64,000 nt of DNA from Desulfovibrio mangrovi (lineage in GTDB: Bacteria; Desulfobacterota; Desulfovibrionia; Desulfovibrionales; Desulfovibrionaceae): NCBI RefSeq assembly GCF_026230175.1, contig NZ_CP104208.1, forward strand, positions 372,001 to 436,000, given 5' to 3'. The first letter of the stretch is position 1; the number at the start of each line of letters is the position of its first letter. The position numbers and the translations under genes were made by a program. The notes below the pieces were generated by a model, which saw nothing but the letters and a program-made list of their open reading frames with translations, did no database searches and was not told the DNA's origin. Shown here piece by piece: positions 15,168 to 25,906 of this stretch.

Positions 15168-15476
15168 ACGGCACCCCCGCAGATAAGATTTTGCCGCAAA
15201 AAGGACAGGGCGAAAATCTGGCAACATATCGACAGTGAAATCAGTGTGTTGCGTTTGGATTCATAGATTTTAGAAAAACTTCCCTTTATGTTTTCCCTAT
15301 TCACAGGAAAAACACCCCTTTCTTTTCCTTTTCTATTTTTCTTATCTTTTTTCCTTATTACAAAATCTAAATCTAAAAAAAGAAGAGAAAAGAAAGGAAT
15401 AGCAATGGTTTGCGCCCCTTCCCGAAATCTCAGAAAAACACCGCGCAAAATCTGGTAAATCTGGGGTGCAGAACGT
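15168..15476. other. Candidate phage replication origin (AT-rich, AAATCT iterons)
   Basis: This 309-base gap between the two replication genes has no convincing gene. It carries a long pyrimidine tract (about 15315-15357) followed by a purine tract (about 15374-15398) that are roughly inverted copies. AAATCT occurs six times on the plus strand (starting at 15214, 15363, 15369, 15425, 15448 and 15457) and twice on the minus strand (15186-15191, 15265-15270). Two copies read AAAATCTGG. Iterons plus an easily melted AT-rich stretch beside a P4-type helicase-primase suggest an origin. Confidence 0.5.
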
Positions 15477-17177
15477 TTACTCATTGGTCGCCTCCCATTC
15501 CTGATTAACTCTGATTCCTCGGAAGTAGTGGAAATTAGAGGAAGTATCCTTGGTAATCCCCTTCCTGCGCACCATGTCTTCAACAAAGCTGCGAAAGCCG
15601 GGTACGTGATTGGGTTGAAACTCTTTTTCCTCAATGCAGTACCGTTTGAAGGCATGGTACGTGGGCTTCACCTGATTCTTTTCATGCTTGCCGCTTGTGC
15701 AGCAAATGTTCAGGAATTCCCCGATGATATCCTGATCTTCTGCCCATTCCTTGGTCAGTTCGAGCACTTCTGAAGGCGGCGTCAAATCAAGGTTGGAAAG
15801 GTACGATTTTGCCCCTCTGATGATGTAGGAAAGAACAGCAGGGCCTGCGGCTTCCAGTCGCTGCTTCACCGCGTTCATGTCCATGGCAAGGTGCACGTGA
15901 TTCTCTTCGTCCACCTCTCTGGGGTTGGTTGTGAACTTGGCGTTGAAAGGGATTATGCGCATGCGCTTCATGAACGCCACGTCACCGCCGTGAGCTGTAG
16001 GGATGTAGTTGGAATGCAGAATGAGCTTGGTGGGAAAGAACAGTTCCGTGGGCTCGGCATACAGGCCGCGCACCACGGTGCCGTCTGAGCCGGTGACAAG
16101 CTTGATCTTGTCCATGGAAAACTTGCTGCCCTTCTTGGCCTCGCTGGCCACAGCCATGCGCTTGTCCTTCAGGGCAATCCAGAACGGGTCCTCGTTGATC
16201 TGCTTCTTGTTCTCAAGCAGCAGGTCTGTGCGCAGGGTGGCACCATATGTGCCGATGGCCTTGAGAAAGCCCTTGAACAAAAGCGACTTGCCGTTGTCGC
16301 CTTCAGGGCCATAGGCAACATAGAACTCCTTGTGCGTCAGGTTGCCCGTGGCCGCGTAGCCGACCACCTTGGGCAGGTAGTCCAGCAGCCCGTCGCGGTC
16401 GCACAGGATCTTCCGCACCATCTCGTCAAAGAACGGGTCATAGGTGTGGAGCCCATAATATGGGTATGGAGAGCGCTGCCGCAGATACAGCTTCGGGTCA
16501 GGCTTGTAGAGCTTGCCCGTTTCCATATCCACATAGCCGTTGGCGCAGGCCAGCAACGTCGGGTGCCTGTCCCATTCCTCGCCGGAGATGGCGAACGACT
16601 CTGAGCCAATGGTGGCCGTCTTGATCACGTTCTCACGGCGGGAGCTGCCGCGCAGCGCCTTCGCCTTCTTCGTAAGGTCAGCGTGCAGCTCCTTGGCCTT
16701 CGTGAGCGCTCTTTCTTCCCGCGTCTCTGGTGACTCAACCACTTTCCATTGTTCAAGGGCTCCCTTCTCGTAGTGGTCACCCAGCGCCATGACTTCGCGC
16801 CCTAGCTCGCTGACGGCATCCTCTGACCAGATGCCACCTGTAAACCTCCACCATTTCTTGGCTTTTTTGTCGAAGCAATACACGTCACCACATCGCTCAA
16901 TCAGCAACTCAAGGTCGCCAAGCTCGTTGCGGTTCATGTAGTGCTGCAGCTGCTTGATGGTATATTTCTTCGGCTTGGGGTCCGGCTTGGCTTCGCCTTC
17001 ATGCAATGCGTGCGCAAGGGGCGGGTCAATCCGGTCTTGGTCCAGCTTCTTGCCGTGCTTTTTCAGCGCTTCGGCCCAAGCCTCCCGTATCTCCGTGTCC
17101 ACATCTGCCAGCACGGCGGCCCGCATCTGCTCGCGGCTCCACTGTGCCGGTGGGGTCTGGTTCAGTTCCTGACTCAT
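15477..17177 (-). CDS. Phage/plasmid helicase-primase, P4 alpha/D5 type
   Basis: A 566-residue protein. Residues about 75-270 contain the D5_N-like region, and residues about 285-480 the superfamily 3 helicase with Walker A at 290-298 (GPEGDNGKS) and the sensor strand FPTKLILHSNYIPTA. The C-terminus (HAFKRYCIEEKEFQPN) resembles the wing region of this family. It should unwind phage DNA at the origin, with priming supplied by the separate CHC2/Toprim protein. GGGGGTGG lies just before the ATG, which overlaps the stop of a short upstream frame (ATGA). Confidence 0.88.
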   Translation of the reverse strand: MSQELNQTPPAQWSREQMRAAVLADVDTEIREAWAEALKKHGKKLDQDRIDPPLAHALHEGEAKPDPKPKKYTIKQLQHYMNRNELGDLELLIERCGDVYCFDKKAKKWWRFTGGIWSEDAVSELGREVMALGDHYEKGALEQWKVVESPETREERALTKAKELHADLTKKAKALRGSSRRENVIKTATIGSESFAISGEEWDRHPTLLACANGYVDMETGKLYKPDPKLYLRQRSPYPYYGLHTYDPFFDEMVRKILCDRDGLLDYLPKVVGYAATGNLTHKEFYVAYGPEGDNGKSLLFKGFLKAIGTYGATLRTDLLLENKKQINEDPFWIALKDKRMAVASEAKKGSKFSMDKIKLVTGSDGTVVRGLYAEPTELFFPTKLILHSNYIPTAHGGDVAFMKRMRIIPFNAKFTTNPREVDEENHVHLAMDMNAVKQRLEAAGPAVLSYIIRGAKSYLSNLDLTPPSEVLELTKEWAEDQDIIGEFLNICCTSGKHEKNQVKPTYHAFKRYCIEEKEFQPNHVPGFRSFVEDMVRRKGITKDTSSNFHYFRGIRVNQEWEATNE

Positions 17178-17359
17178 GCCGCCACCCCCATGACAACAGG
17201 CTGCGGCCCACCGCCCAACTCTGGCGAAACCACACGCAACCCGCCAAAAATCTGCACGATTTTCAAATTTTCAGAATTTTTCCCAGCCCCCACCCGCGAA
17301 CACAATGTGCTGAAACCGACCCCTGTGAATTCAGGTCGCCGGGAGGACCCGTGAGGCAT
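17174..17359 (-). CDS. Possible small phage protein, 61 residues
   Basis: A short frame beginning MPHGSSRRPEFTGVGF whose TGA overlaps the helicase ATG as ATGA. The overlap is the main support; the upstream GGGCGG is a moderate ribosome site. The product is small and Gly-rich with a basic start, of unknown role. The same frame extends upstream to the tRNA gene, and that extension is surely not coding. Confidence 0.3.
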   Translation of the reverse strand: MPHGSSRRPEFTGVGFSTLCSRVGAGKNSENLKIVQIFGGLRVVSPELGGGPQPVVMGVAA

Positions 17360-17392
17360 GGGGCCGCCCTTTAGATATTTCGCGGTTCTCTT

Positions 17393-17424
17393 GAGGAGAG
17401 GGGGGAGGGGGGAAAGAGGGAGAG
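17393..17424 (+). other. G-rich tract, possible quadruplex-forming site
   Basis: The plus strand has G6, A, G6, AAAGA, GGG within 17400-17420, flanked by further GAGG/GAG steps. It lies between the last phage gene and the tRNA. It could fold as a G-quadruplex on the plus strand; no role is shown. Confidence 0.35.
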
Positions 17425-17548
17425 CGCCCCCCTGAACGGATGCGCCCGCCCCTTGGTTGGGCGCACTGATCGCACGCCGCTGAAGGGCACAAGGGGAGGG
17501 TACTGCCTGTGCTACGGGGCACAGACGGGGCACAAAAGCGCACAGGGT

Positions 17549-17597
17549 AAAAAAATAACGGGCTTTTCCGCGCTCTGTTTGATGCGGATAACCCGTT
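17549..17597 (-). terminator. Probable terminator downstream of tRNA-Leu
   Basis: Arms AACGGG (17557-17562) and CCCGTT (17592-17597) with an inner CCGC/GCGG pairing, followed on the minus strand by seven T. It lies 12 bases past the tRNA 3' end. Confidence 0.6.
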
Positions 17598-17608
17598 GTT
17601 TTTCTTTG

Positions 17609-17695
17609 TGGTACCGAGGGAGGGACTCGAACCCTCAAGCCCTTGCGGGCGGCGGATTTTGAGTCCGCTGCGTCTACCAATTCCACCACCCCGGC
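17609..17695 (-). tRNA. tRNA-Leu (anticodon CAA)
   Basis: An 87-base class II tRNA with a long variable arm. The acceptor stem starts GCCGGGG, the D-arm reads TGGTAGACGC, the anticodon stem GCGGA/TCCGC holds the loop CTCAAAA (anticodon CAA, reading UUG), the variable arm is GCCCGCAAGGGC-like, and the T-arm carries GGTTCGAGTCC. The terminal CCA is encoded. The prophage begins on its 3' side, as expected if the phage used the 3' end of this tRNA gene for integration. Confidence 0.95.
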
Positions 17696-17709
17696 GTGTG
17701 AGGAAGCGT

Positions 17710-17739
17710 TTTATAGTGCAATTTCCGGCAGATTGTCAA
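17710..17739 (-). promoter_or_regulatory. Promoter of tRNA-Leu
   Basis: A consensus -35 TTGACA (17739-17734), 18-base spacer and -10 TATAAA (17715-17710) on the minus strand, about 14 bases before the tRNA 5' end. Confidence 0.75.
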
Positions 17740-17875
17740 CTGCGGTTGTTCAGGTCGTTTGGTTTGCGGCGGACAGGAAGTGACCTTCACAGTCCTTCGC
17801 CAGCCCAATGTATACGGAACAGCCCGTTTGTCCGCCAGAGCGTTTAATCCAGCAGAGTGGGGGCGGCTATGCCCC

Positions 17876-18295
17876 TCAACCGTGCAGGGCTTCTGCGAGA
17901 CAGAGCACATAGCCGTCCGGATCGGCAATGTACCACTCGCGCATGCCGTACCACATGTTGCCAATGGCCTTCACTTCCGTGACCGTACCATGGAGCTGTT
18001 CATGCAGGCCGTCCAGATTGTCCAGCTCCATGTAGAAGGTGGCGCTGGAACCGGGTGCTTTTCCGGCAAATGCCGGCAGGTCGCGGGCAAAGGCATTCCG
18101 CTCCAGAAACATCAGGCAAGCTCCGCCGTTTCTCGCCATGGCGTATATGAAATCCTGTTCCGCACTTCTGTCTGTGGCTATGGGACCGCCTTCTTCTGCT
18201 ACGCCCATTTCAAAGGTAAAGCCGAGCACGTCGCAGTAGAATTGCAGTGATCGGGCAACGTCTGCGACCATCAGGTTTGGCGTCAACGATTTCAT
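17876..18295 (-). CDS. VOC (glyoxalase/bleomycin-resistance fold) protein
   Basis: A 139-residue protein of the vicinal oxygen chelate fold. It begins LTPNLMVADVARSLQFYCDV, the standard first strand and helix, and ends REWYIADPDGYVLCLAE, where the Glu is a usual metal ligand. The two beta-alpha-beta repeats are visible around residues 1-65 and 75-135. The substrate cannot be told from sequence; a dioxygenase, isomerase or drug-binding role is possible. It is a single gene, divergent from the DUF554 gene. Confidence 0.8.
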   Translation of the reverse strand: MKSLTPNLMVADVARSLQFYCDVLGFTFEMGVAEEGGPIATDRSAEQDFIYAMARNGGACLMFLERNAFARDLPAFAGKAPGSSATFYMELDNLDGLHEQLHGTVTEVKAIGNMWYGMREWYIADPDGYVLCLAEALHG

Positions 18296-18388
18296 CCGCG
18301 TCTCCGTATAACAAATTGCTTAACATCTAATGCGGGCTAGGATACCTAATTTGCCTTCCGTTGTAATCGTTTTCCATGGGAGTGTTAC

Positions 18389-19075
18389 ATGGTTTTCCCG
18401 CTTGGTTCCGTCTTTAACGTAGTGTGTATTGTTGTGGGTGGCGTGGTCGGCCTGGTTCTGGGCGGCCGTCTGCCGGATCGCATGCGGGCAATCGTGTTTA
18501 CCGGCCTAGGGCTGTGTACCCTGATCATCGGGTTGCAGATGGGCCTCAAAACGCAGAACCCGCTGGTGCTGGTGTTCAGTATTCTGCTCGGTTCCATTAC
18601 CGGCGAGTTGCTCAGGCTGGAAGACAGGCTGACGGCCTTGGGCGACTGGATGAAGAAGCGCATGCGCAGCGGCAACGAACGCTTTACCGAGGGTTTTGTT
18701 TCCTCTTCCGTGCTGTTCTGCATTGGTGCCATGGCAATTCTCGGCTCCTTTGATGAAGGGTTGCGCGGCGATCATACCATTCTGTTCACCAAGTCCATTC
18801 TGGACGGTTTCGCCTCTGTTGCGTTTGCTGCAAGCTACGGCGTGGGTGTGGTGTTCTCCGCCATTCCGGTATTCATTTATCAGGCAAGCCTGACCGTCTT
18901 TGCTACCGTGCTGCAGCCCGTCTTGAACGAGGCCATGATGACGGAGCTTATCGCCACCGGTGGCGCGCTTATTATCGGCATTAGCGTCAACCTCATGGAA
19001 TTGCGGCGCATTCCGTTGACGAATATGCTGCCCGCCTTGGTCTTCGCCCCCATTCTGGCGCGTATTCTCATGTAG
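18389..19075 (+). CDS. DUF554 family membrane protein
   Basis: A 228-residue inner-membrane protein with about six to seven hydrophobic segments, beginning MVFPLGSVFNVVCIVVGG. The family-typical sequence includes GLGLCTLIIGLQMGL, a short cytosolic section with RLEDRLTALGDWMKKR, and CIGAMAILGSFDEGLRGD. Such proteins (YdfK-like) are probably transporters of unknown substrate. It stands alone, with a strong terminator after it. Confidence 0.85.
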   Translation: MVFPLGSVFNVVCIVVGGVVGLVLGGRLPDRMRAIVFTGLGLCTLIIGLQMGLKTQNPLVLVFSILLGSITGELLRLEDRLTALGDWMKKRMRSGNERFTEGFVSSSVLFCIGAMAILGSFDEGLRGDHTILFTKSILDGFASVAFAASYGVGVVFSAIPVFIYQASLTVFATVLQPVLNEAMMTELIATGGALIIGISVNLMELRRIPLTNMLPALVFAPILARILM

Positions 19076-19081
19076 TTCGAT

Positions 19082-19125
19082 ATGTCATGGGGAATGGCTG
19101 CATGGCCTTCCCCATGACATTTTTT
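19082..19125 (+). terminator. Intrinsic terminator of the DUF554 gene
   Basis: Perfect 13-base arms ATGTCATGGGGAA (19082-19094) and TTCCCCATGACAT (19108-19120) followed by TTTTT. Confidence 0.85.
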
Positions 19126-19271
19126 GCGGACCTTGCCTGCAAGGGGTTGCACAATCCGTCACAGGTCTTATGCTATGCCCTCAGCGCAAGCTGTGCAGGA
19201 ATGATAGTTTTTCCTAATTGGCTTGCAGGCCTTTTACACCTTTCCGAAGACCCTACGGGCATCCCCAGATC

Positions 19272-22049
<2,778 letters not shown>

Positions 22050-22119
22050 GGCCGCTTTTTCCATGACATTGTGTATAGGTGTTTTGGTTAGTACGTAGTT
22101 TACAGTTTAGGAAAAAGGT

Positions 22120-23430
22120 ATGTTGGAAAGAAGACAATCACGTATCAGCAGCAATTTTGATGAGGTTTACACCGCGTTATTCGTTGATTTCGACAACATT
22201 TTTACCCGTCTTGATGAACTGGCTCCCGCAGCCGCCCGTGCCTTTGCAACCAACCCGCAGCGCTGGTTGCGCTGGCTGGAAACCCATGCCGTACGCATGC
22301 TGTATGGTGAAGGGGTGCGCAGGCGCATTCTCAAGCGTTGCTGTTATCTGAATCCTCATTGCTATCATCAGTACCGTCCGTTCTTCATCCGTGCGGCATT
22401 CAACGTTATTGACTGTCCGCCGCTTACCAATCAGGGCAAGACCAGCGCAGATATCCATCTTGTCATGGATGCCATGGATACCCTGAATCACAAGACCATG
22501 TTTGATGAGTTCATCATCCTTTCGGGTGATGCCGACTTTACGCCCCTGCTTATTCGTCTGCAGGAGCACGCGCGTCGTACCTTGGTGCTTTCCGTTGGCT
22601 ATGCGGCCCCCGCGTATACCGCGGCCAGCTCGTGGCGGATTCGCGAGGATTGGTTTGTACAGCAGGCCTTGGACGAACGTCCCTTCGACGAGCAGCGTCC
22701 CATGGAAGACTATCAGGTTCAGGGGCCTGTCCAGTCGAGTGCCCGTATCGTGCGTTCGCCCCGTCCGGAGCGCAGCCATATGGAGCGCGGCGCTCAGATC
22801 GTGAAGCGCATGGTTGCGGATTCCGCTTCCCCCGTGCCGCTTGCCCAGCTTTCCCATTCTCTGCAGAAGGAACTGGACGCCGGTCAGGACTGGTTTGGTT
22901 ACGGTCGTTTCCGTGATTTTCTGGAAGCCCTTGAATTGGACAGGCTGGAAGTGTCCAATGTCGTGCCCGGATATGTATTTGATCCCGCGCGCCACGAGGA
23001 ACCTGAGGAAACCTCGGCACGTGCCGACTTCCGTGATGCCTATCCCGAGCTGTATGAATTTGCCGTGCGCGTGCATCGTCTGACGGATGTGCCGCTGCTC
23101 ATGCCTGAGCACTACAAGCAGTTGCTGGGCCTTATCGTGGAAGAAGTGAACGCCAATGGTTTCTTCCTGACCAACACATCCCGCAGCGTGCGTGACAAGT
23201 GCGTGGAACGCGGCATTCCCGTGGGACGCGCCCATGTGAACTTTGTGCTTGTGGGCATCACCCGCGGCGGCTACCCGCTGGCCGAGCAGAGCGGGGTGAA
23301 TATCAAGGATGTTGCCAAGGCCTTCATGCGTAATGTGAAAGACCTGTGCAACCGCACCCAGTTCGATCTTTCCGAGGAAGAGCTGAAGCTGCTGATGCAG
23401 TGGATAATGCCCAGGGAGAACGGCGAATAA
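22120..23430 (+). CDS. NYN-domain putative ribonuclease with C-terminal LOTUS (OST-HTH) domains
   Basis: A 436-residue protein. Residues about 15-175 form a NYN (PIN-like) nuclease domain, with conserved acids at Asp23 and Asp25 (FVDFDN), Asp111 and Asp117 (ADIHLVMDAMD), and Asp137 and Asp139 (LSGDADFTPLL). A basic linker follows. Residues about 225-300 fit an OST-HTH/LOTUS domain (QIVKRMVADSASPVPLAQLS, FGYGRFRDFLEALELDRLE). The last 130 residues contain a second helical domain of the same kind. Such proteins are thought to bind and cut RNA. It begins 70 bases after uvrA with AGGAAAAAGG upstream, so the two may be co-transcribed. The RNA target is unknown. Confidence 0.75.
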   Translation: MLERRQSRISSNFDEVYTALFVDFDNIFTRLDELAPAAARAFATNPQRWLRWLETHAVRMLYGEGVRRRILKRCCYLNPHCYHQYRPFFIRAAFNVIDCPPLTNQGKTSADIHLVMDAMDTLNHKTMFDEFIILSGDADFTPLLIRLQEHARRTLVLSVGYAAPAYTAASSWRIREDWFVQQALDERPFDEQRPMEDYQVQGPVQSSARIVRSPRPERSHMERGAQIVKRMVADSASPVPLAQLSHSLQKELDAGQDWFGYGRFRDFLEALELDRLEVSNVVPGYVFDPARHEEPEETSARADFRDAYPELYEFAVRVHRLTDVPLLMPEHYKQLLGLIVEEVNANGFFLTNTSRSVRDKCVERGIPVGRAHVNFVLVGITRGGYPLAEQSGVNIKDVAKAFMRNVKDLCNRTQFDLSEEELKLLMQWIMPRENGE

Positions 23431-23443
23431 CCGGAATACAAGC

Positions 23444-23478
23444 AAAAGCCGGAGGCACAATGCCTCCGGCTTTTTTTT
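23444..23478 (+). terminator. Intrinsic terminator of the NYN-LOTUS gene
   Basis: Perfect arms GCCGGAGGCA (23448-23457) and TGCCTCCGGC (23461-23470), preceded by AAAA and followed by eight T. Confidence 0.92.
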
Positions 23479-23484
23479 CTGCTC

Positions 23485-23517
23485 AAAAAGAAAAGGGCGG
23501 GGATATCCCCGCCCTTT
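23485..23517 (-). terminator. Intrinsic terminator of the YitT-type gene
   Basis: A perfect 26-base palindrome at 23492-23517 (half-site AAAGGGCGGGGAT), followed on the minus strand by a T-rich run. It faces the NYN gene terminator. Confidence 0.8.
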
Positions 23518-23521
23518 GGCG

Positions 23522-24376
23522 TTAGTATATCTTGCGTCGCGAGAATCCCTGCCCCAGCACCGAGAAAGTGTTTTCCACGATGAAGAAGGCATCGGGGTCG
23601 CAGGTGAAGGTTATCTCTTCCAGTTTCTTGAGCTGGATGTTGTTGATCACGGTCATCAGCACGTCGCGGTTCTGGCCGGTGTAGGCTCCCTTGCCTTCGA
23701 GGAAGGTGCCGCTGCGCTGCAGCTTGGTCATGATCTCCCTCGCAATATCCTTGGCGTGATCCGAGATGATGAACACCACCTTGCGTTGGTTGAACAGCGA
23801 GAGCACGGAATCCAGAGTGGTGGAGGCTATAAAGACGTTGATGACGGAAGCTACCACGAGGTCCGTCTTGAGTACCGACAGCGAGAGGGAGAAGAGAAGC
23901 ACGTTGAAGGCGAAAAATGTTTTTCCCACGCCTATGTTGTGCTTCTGGTTCAGCATGATGGCCACAATGTCCATGCCGCCGCCGGAGCCCAGCGATCGCA
24001 ACACAAGCCCGCCGCCGAGGCCGGAGAGCACGCCACTGGCCACTGTTGCGTAGAATTCATTCTCTATGTGGATGGGAATGTTGAGAACCTTGTATGCCAC
24101 CGTGGAAAAGCACATGGCAAACAGGCTGTAAAGACAGAAACGCTTGCTTACCTTGAACCAACCCACGGCGAAGAGCGGCAGGTTCATCAAGAAGAACCAT
24201 GTCGCCGGGTCCAGCAAGCCGGTGCGGTAATAGATGAGCGCGCCAAGGCCGAATATCCCGCCGGGAATGAATCCGTGCACCGTGGCAATGGACTTGATGC
24301 TTATGGCGTAAATGCAGGAGCCGACTGTGATGAGCAGCAGGTTCCATGGAATGGAGTAGGTGTAGTCGCGATTCAT
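23522..24376 (-). CDS. YitT family membrane protein with DUF2179 domain
   Basis: A 284-residue protein. Residues about 10-205 contain five or six membrane segments with the YitT signature HGFIPGGIFGLGALIYYRTG and LRSLGSGGGMDIVAIMLNQK. Residues about 210-284 are a cytosolic DUF2179 domain (VVFIISDHAKDIAREIMTKL, DVLMTVINNIQLKKLEEI), a ferredoxin-like fold thought to act as a sensor. The transported substrate is unknown. It is a lone gene with its own terminator. Confidence 0.85.
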   Translation of the reverse strand: MNRDYTYSIPWNLLLITVGSCIYAISIKSIATVHGFIPGGIFGLGALIYYRTGLLDPATWFFLMNLPLFAVGWFKVSKRFCLYSLFAMCFSTVAYKVLNIPIHIENEFYATVASGVLSGLGGGLVLRSLGSGGGMDIVAIMLNQKHNIGVGKTFFAFNVLLFSLSLSVLKTDLVVASVINVFIASTTLDSVLSLFNQRKVVFIISDHAKDIAREIMTKLQRSGTFLEGKGAYTGQNRDVLMTVINNIQLKKLEEITFTCDPDAFFIVENTFSVLGQGFSRRKIY

Positions 24377-24694
24377 GGTGTCGATTGTTTAGGGCTGATC
24401 GGTAGAGAAATTGACCGATGATGACGTGAAGTGCGCTCACATGCGCTTTTTGCGCTGAAGTGTCAACCGGTCAAAAGCACTTTTCCATCAAGAGGATGAA
24501 TGAAAATAGCTGCTGCAGTCTATAAAAGTCAAAGAGGAATTGTAACGCCGGAACAATGCGGGAGGATAGTTGCCCTTGTTGATTGCCTGCCCTGAAAATA
24601 TGGTTATTCTGAATGATGTGACTTTCTGATAGGGCTTCACGGTTCTTTTGAATAGGTTCTTGTACCACGCACCAGTTCATATTGCAGGTATATC
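24377..24694. other. Intergenic region, no gene seen
   Basis: A divergent gap of 318 bases, more AT-rich in its second half, which should hold the promoters of the YitT-type gene and the protease gene. A 69-codon minus-strand frame at 24471-24680 has no ribosome site and no recognisable product. I see no clear promoter or repeat. Confidence 0.4.
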
Positions 24695-25648
24695 ATGCTG
24701 ATGAAATCTCACGCTCTGGCCCGGAGCACCAACCGGGGGCAGACTTTTCTTCTTCTGGTGGCCATTGCATCGGTTTCCGGTCTTGCCGGCTGGGTCGTCG
24801 GCGGAGTGGCCGGTGCCATGTGGGCGCTTATTCTTGCAGCGGGAGTTGCTCTTCTTGCTCCCCGCATGTCTCCGGCCATGCTCATGCGCATGTACCGTGC
24901 ACGCCCCCTGCTGCCGCATGAGGTTCCGGCCCTGTATGACGTGGTTTCGGATATGGCCCGCAGGGCAGGGCTTCCCCGCACTCCAAGATTGTTTCTTGTT
25001 CCTTCGCCGGTCATGAACGCGTTTGCCGTTGGAGGCAGGAAGGATGCGGTCATTGCCGTGACGTCCGGTTTGCTGAACCGGCTGGATATGGAGGGGCTTG
25101 CAGGCGTGCTGGCGCATGAAATCAGCCATATCCTGCACGAAGATCTTCAGGCCATGACCTTGGCGGATATCTTTTCCAGAATTACGGGCGTCTTTTCCAC
25201 CATCGGCAAGGTACTGCTGTTCATTAACCTGCCCTTGCTGCTTGTAGGCGATATGACGGTTTCGTGGGGCTTGGTGCTTGTGCTGTTGGGAGCTCCCGGC
25301 GTGAGCATGTTGTTGCAACTGGCCCTGTCGCGCACGCGAGAGTTTGATGCCGACGCCTCTGCCGCGCGTCTGACCGGGGACCCTTTGGGGCTGGCGCGGG
25401 CCTTGGCCAGCATCGAGTATCAGCAGGGCAGCCTCTTCGACAGGCTCTTTTTTCCGGGAAGAAAGGAGCAGGAACCATCGCTGCTCAGATCGCATCCTGT
25501 GACGGATGAGCGCGTGGCGCGCCTGAAGGGCATGGCAGATGAACCGTGGGCTCAGCCTCGTTACCGCTTTACACAGGTCCGCCAGCCGCAATCCTTCCGC
25601 ATTGTCCATCCCCGTTGGCGCTTCGGCGGATACTGGATTTCCCTCTAG
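24695..25648 (+). CDS. HtpX-like M48 family metalloprotease
   Basis: A 317-residue zinc metalloprotease of the inner membrane. Two hydrophobic segments near residues 18-55 precede the protease core. The zinc motif HEISH lies in LAGVLAHEISHILHEDLQ, a third ligand Glu is likely in SRTREFDADASAARLTG, and membrane segments at about residues 165-215 separate them. The HtpX family removes misfolded membrane proteins. The end (FRIVHPRWRFGGYWISL) is not typical of E. coli HtpX, so the symbol is left blank. The ATG at 24695 is used; ATG 24701 is equally possible. Confidence 0.8.
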   Translation: MLMKSHALARSTNRGQTFLLLVAIASVSGLAGWVVGGVAGAMWALILAAGVALLAPRMSPAMLMRMYRARPLLPHEVPALYDVVSDMARRAGLPRTPRLFLVPSPVMNAFAVGGRKDAVIAVTSGLLNRLDMEGLAGVLAHEISHILHEDLQAMTLADIFSRITGVFSTIGKVLLFINLPLLLVGDMTVSWGLVLVLLGAPGVSMLLQLALSRTREFDADASAARLTGDPLGLARALASIEYQQGSLFDRLFFPGRKEQEPSLLRSHPVTDERVARLKGMADEPWAQPRYRFTQVRQPQSFRIVHPRWRFGGYWISL

Positions 25649-25675
25649 GTTCTCTGGCTGAACCTCAGGGCAAGG

Positions 25676-25864
25676 TCAGCATGCCTTGGGCTGGATAGGC
25701 AGGCGGGCGTCTTTTCTGGCGGCAGCCGCAGAACCTTCCGTCTTTTCCAAGTGTATGGTTCCGGCATGTCGCACCAATGCCGACAGGTCGAGCCCCAGTC
25801 CCGTACAAGGCAACGGTGCTTGGGAGCCATGGTGCATATCTTCACGTTCGTTCGAGCGTTTCAT
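25676..25864 (-). CDS. Small protein, 62 residues, unknown function
   Basis: A short frame, MKRSNEREDMHHGSQAPLPC onward, ending LPIQPKAC. Its support is a strong GGAGG 7 bases before the ATG at 25862-25864 and an inverted repeat 23 bases further upstream. It has no membrane segment. It has two Cys and three His residues but no clear metal motif. It converges on the HtpX-like gene, with only 27 bases between stops. Confidence 0.45.
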   Translation of the reverse strand: MKRSNEREDMHHGSQAPLPCTGLGLDLSALVRHAGTIHLEKTEGSAAAARKDARLPIQPKAC

Positions 25865-25886
25865 GGCCGTTCCTCCGGATAATTAG

Positions 25887-25906
25887 TTATGTCTTGTGTG
25901 ACATAA
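25887..25906. promoter_or_regulatory. Inverted repeat upstream of the 62-residue gene
   Basis: TTATGTC, 6 bases, GACATAA. A second perfect palindrome, TGTCATGACA, lies at 25927-25936 and shares the TGTCA/GACA core. Both are in the leader of the small gene and could be operator half-sites. The rest of the gene-free stretch 25865-26173 shows no feature I can support. Confidence 0.4.

Noticed and set aside
15158-15655. 165-codon minus-strand frame over the candidate origin
   Set aside because: It overlaps the ends of both replication genes, is Lys/Ser-rich from the purine tract, and has no good start.
17360-17689. Upstream extension of the 61-residue frame running through the tRNA (start MVELVDAADSKSAARKG)
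   Set aside because: This is the well-known false translation of a tRNA-Leu gene.
24471-24680. 69-codon minus-strand frame between the YitT-type and HtpX-like genes
   Set aside because: No ribosome site, unusual composition and no recognisable product.
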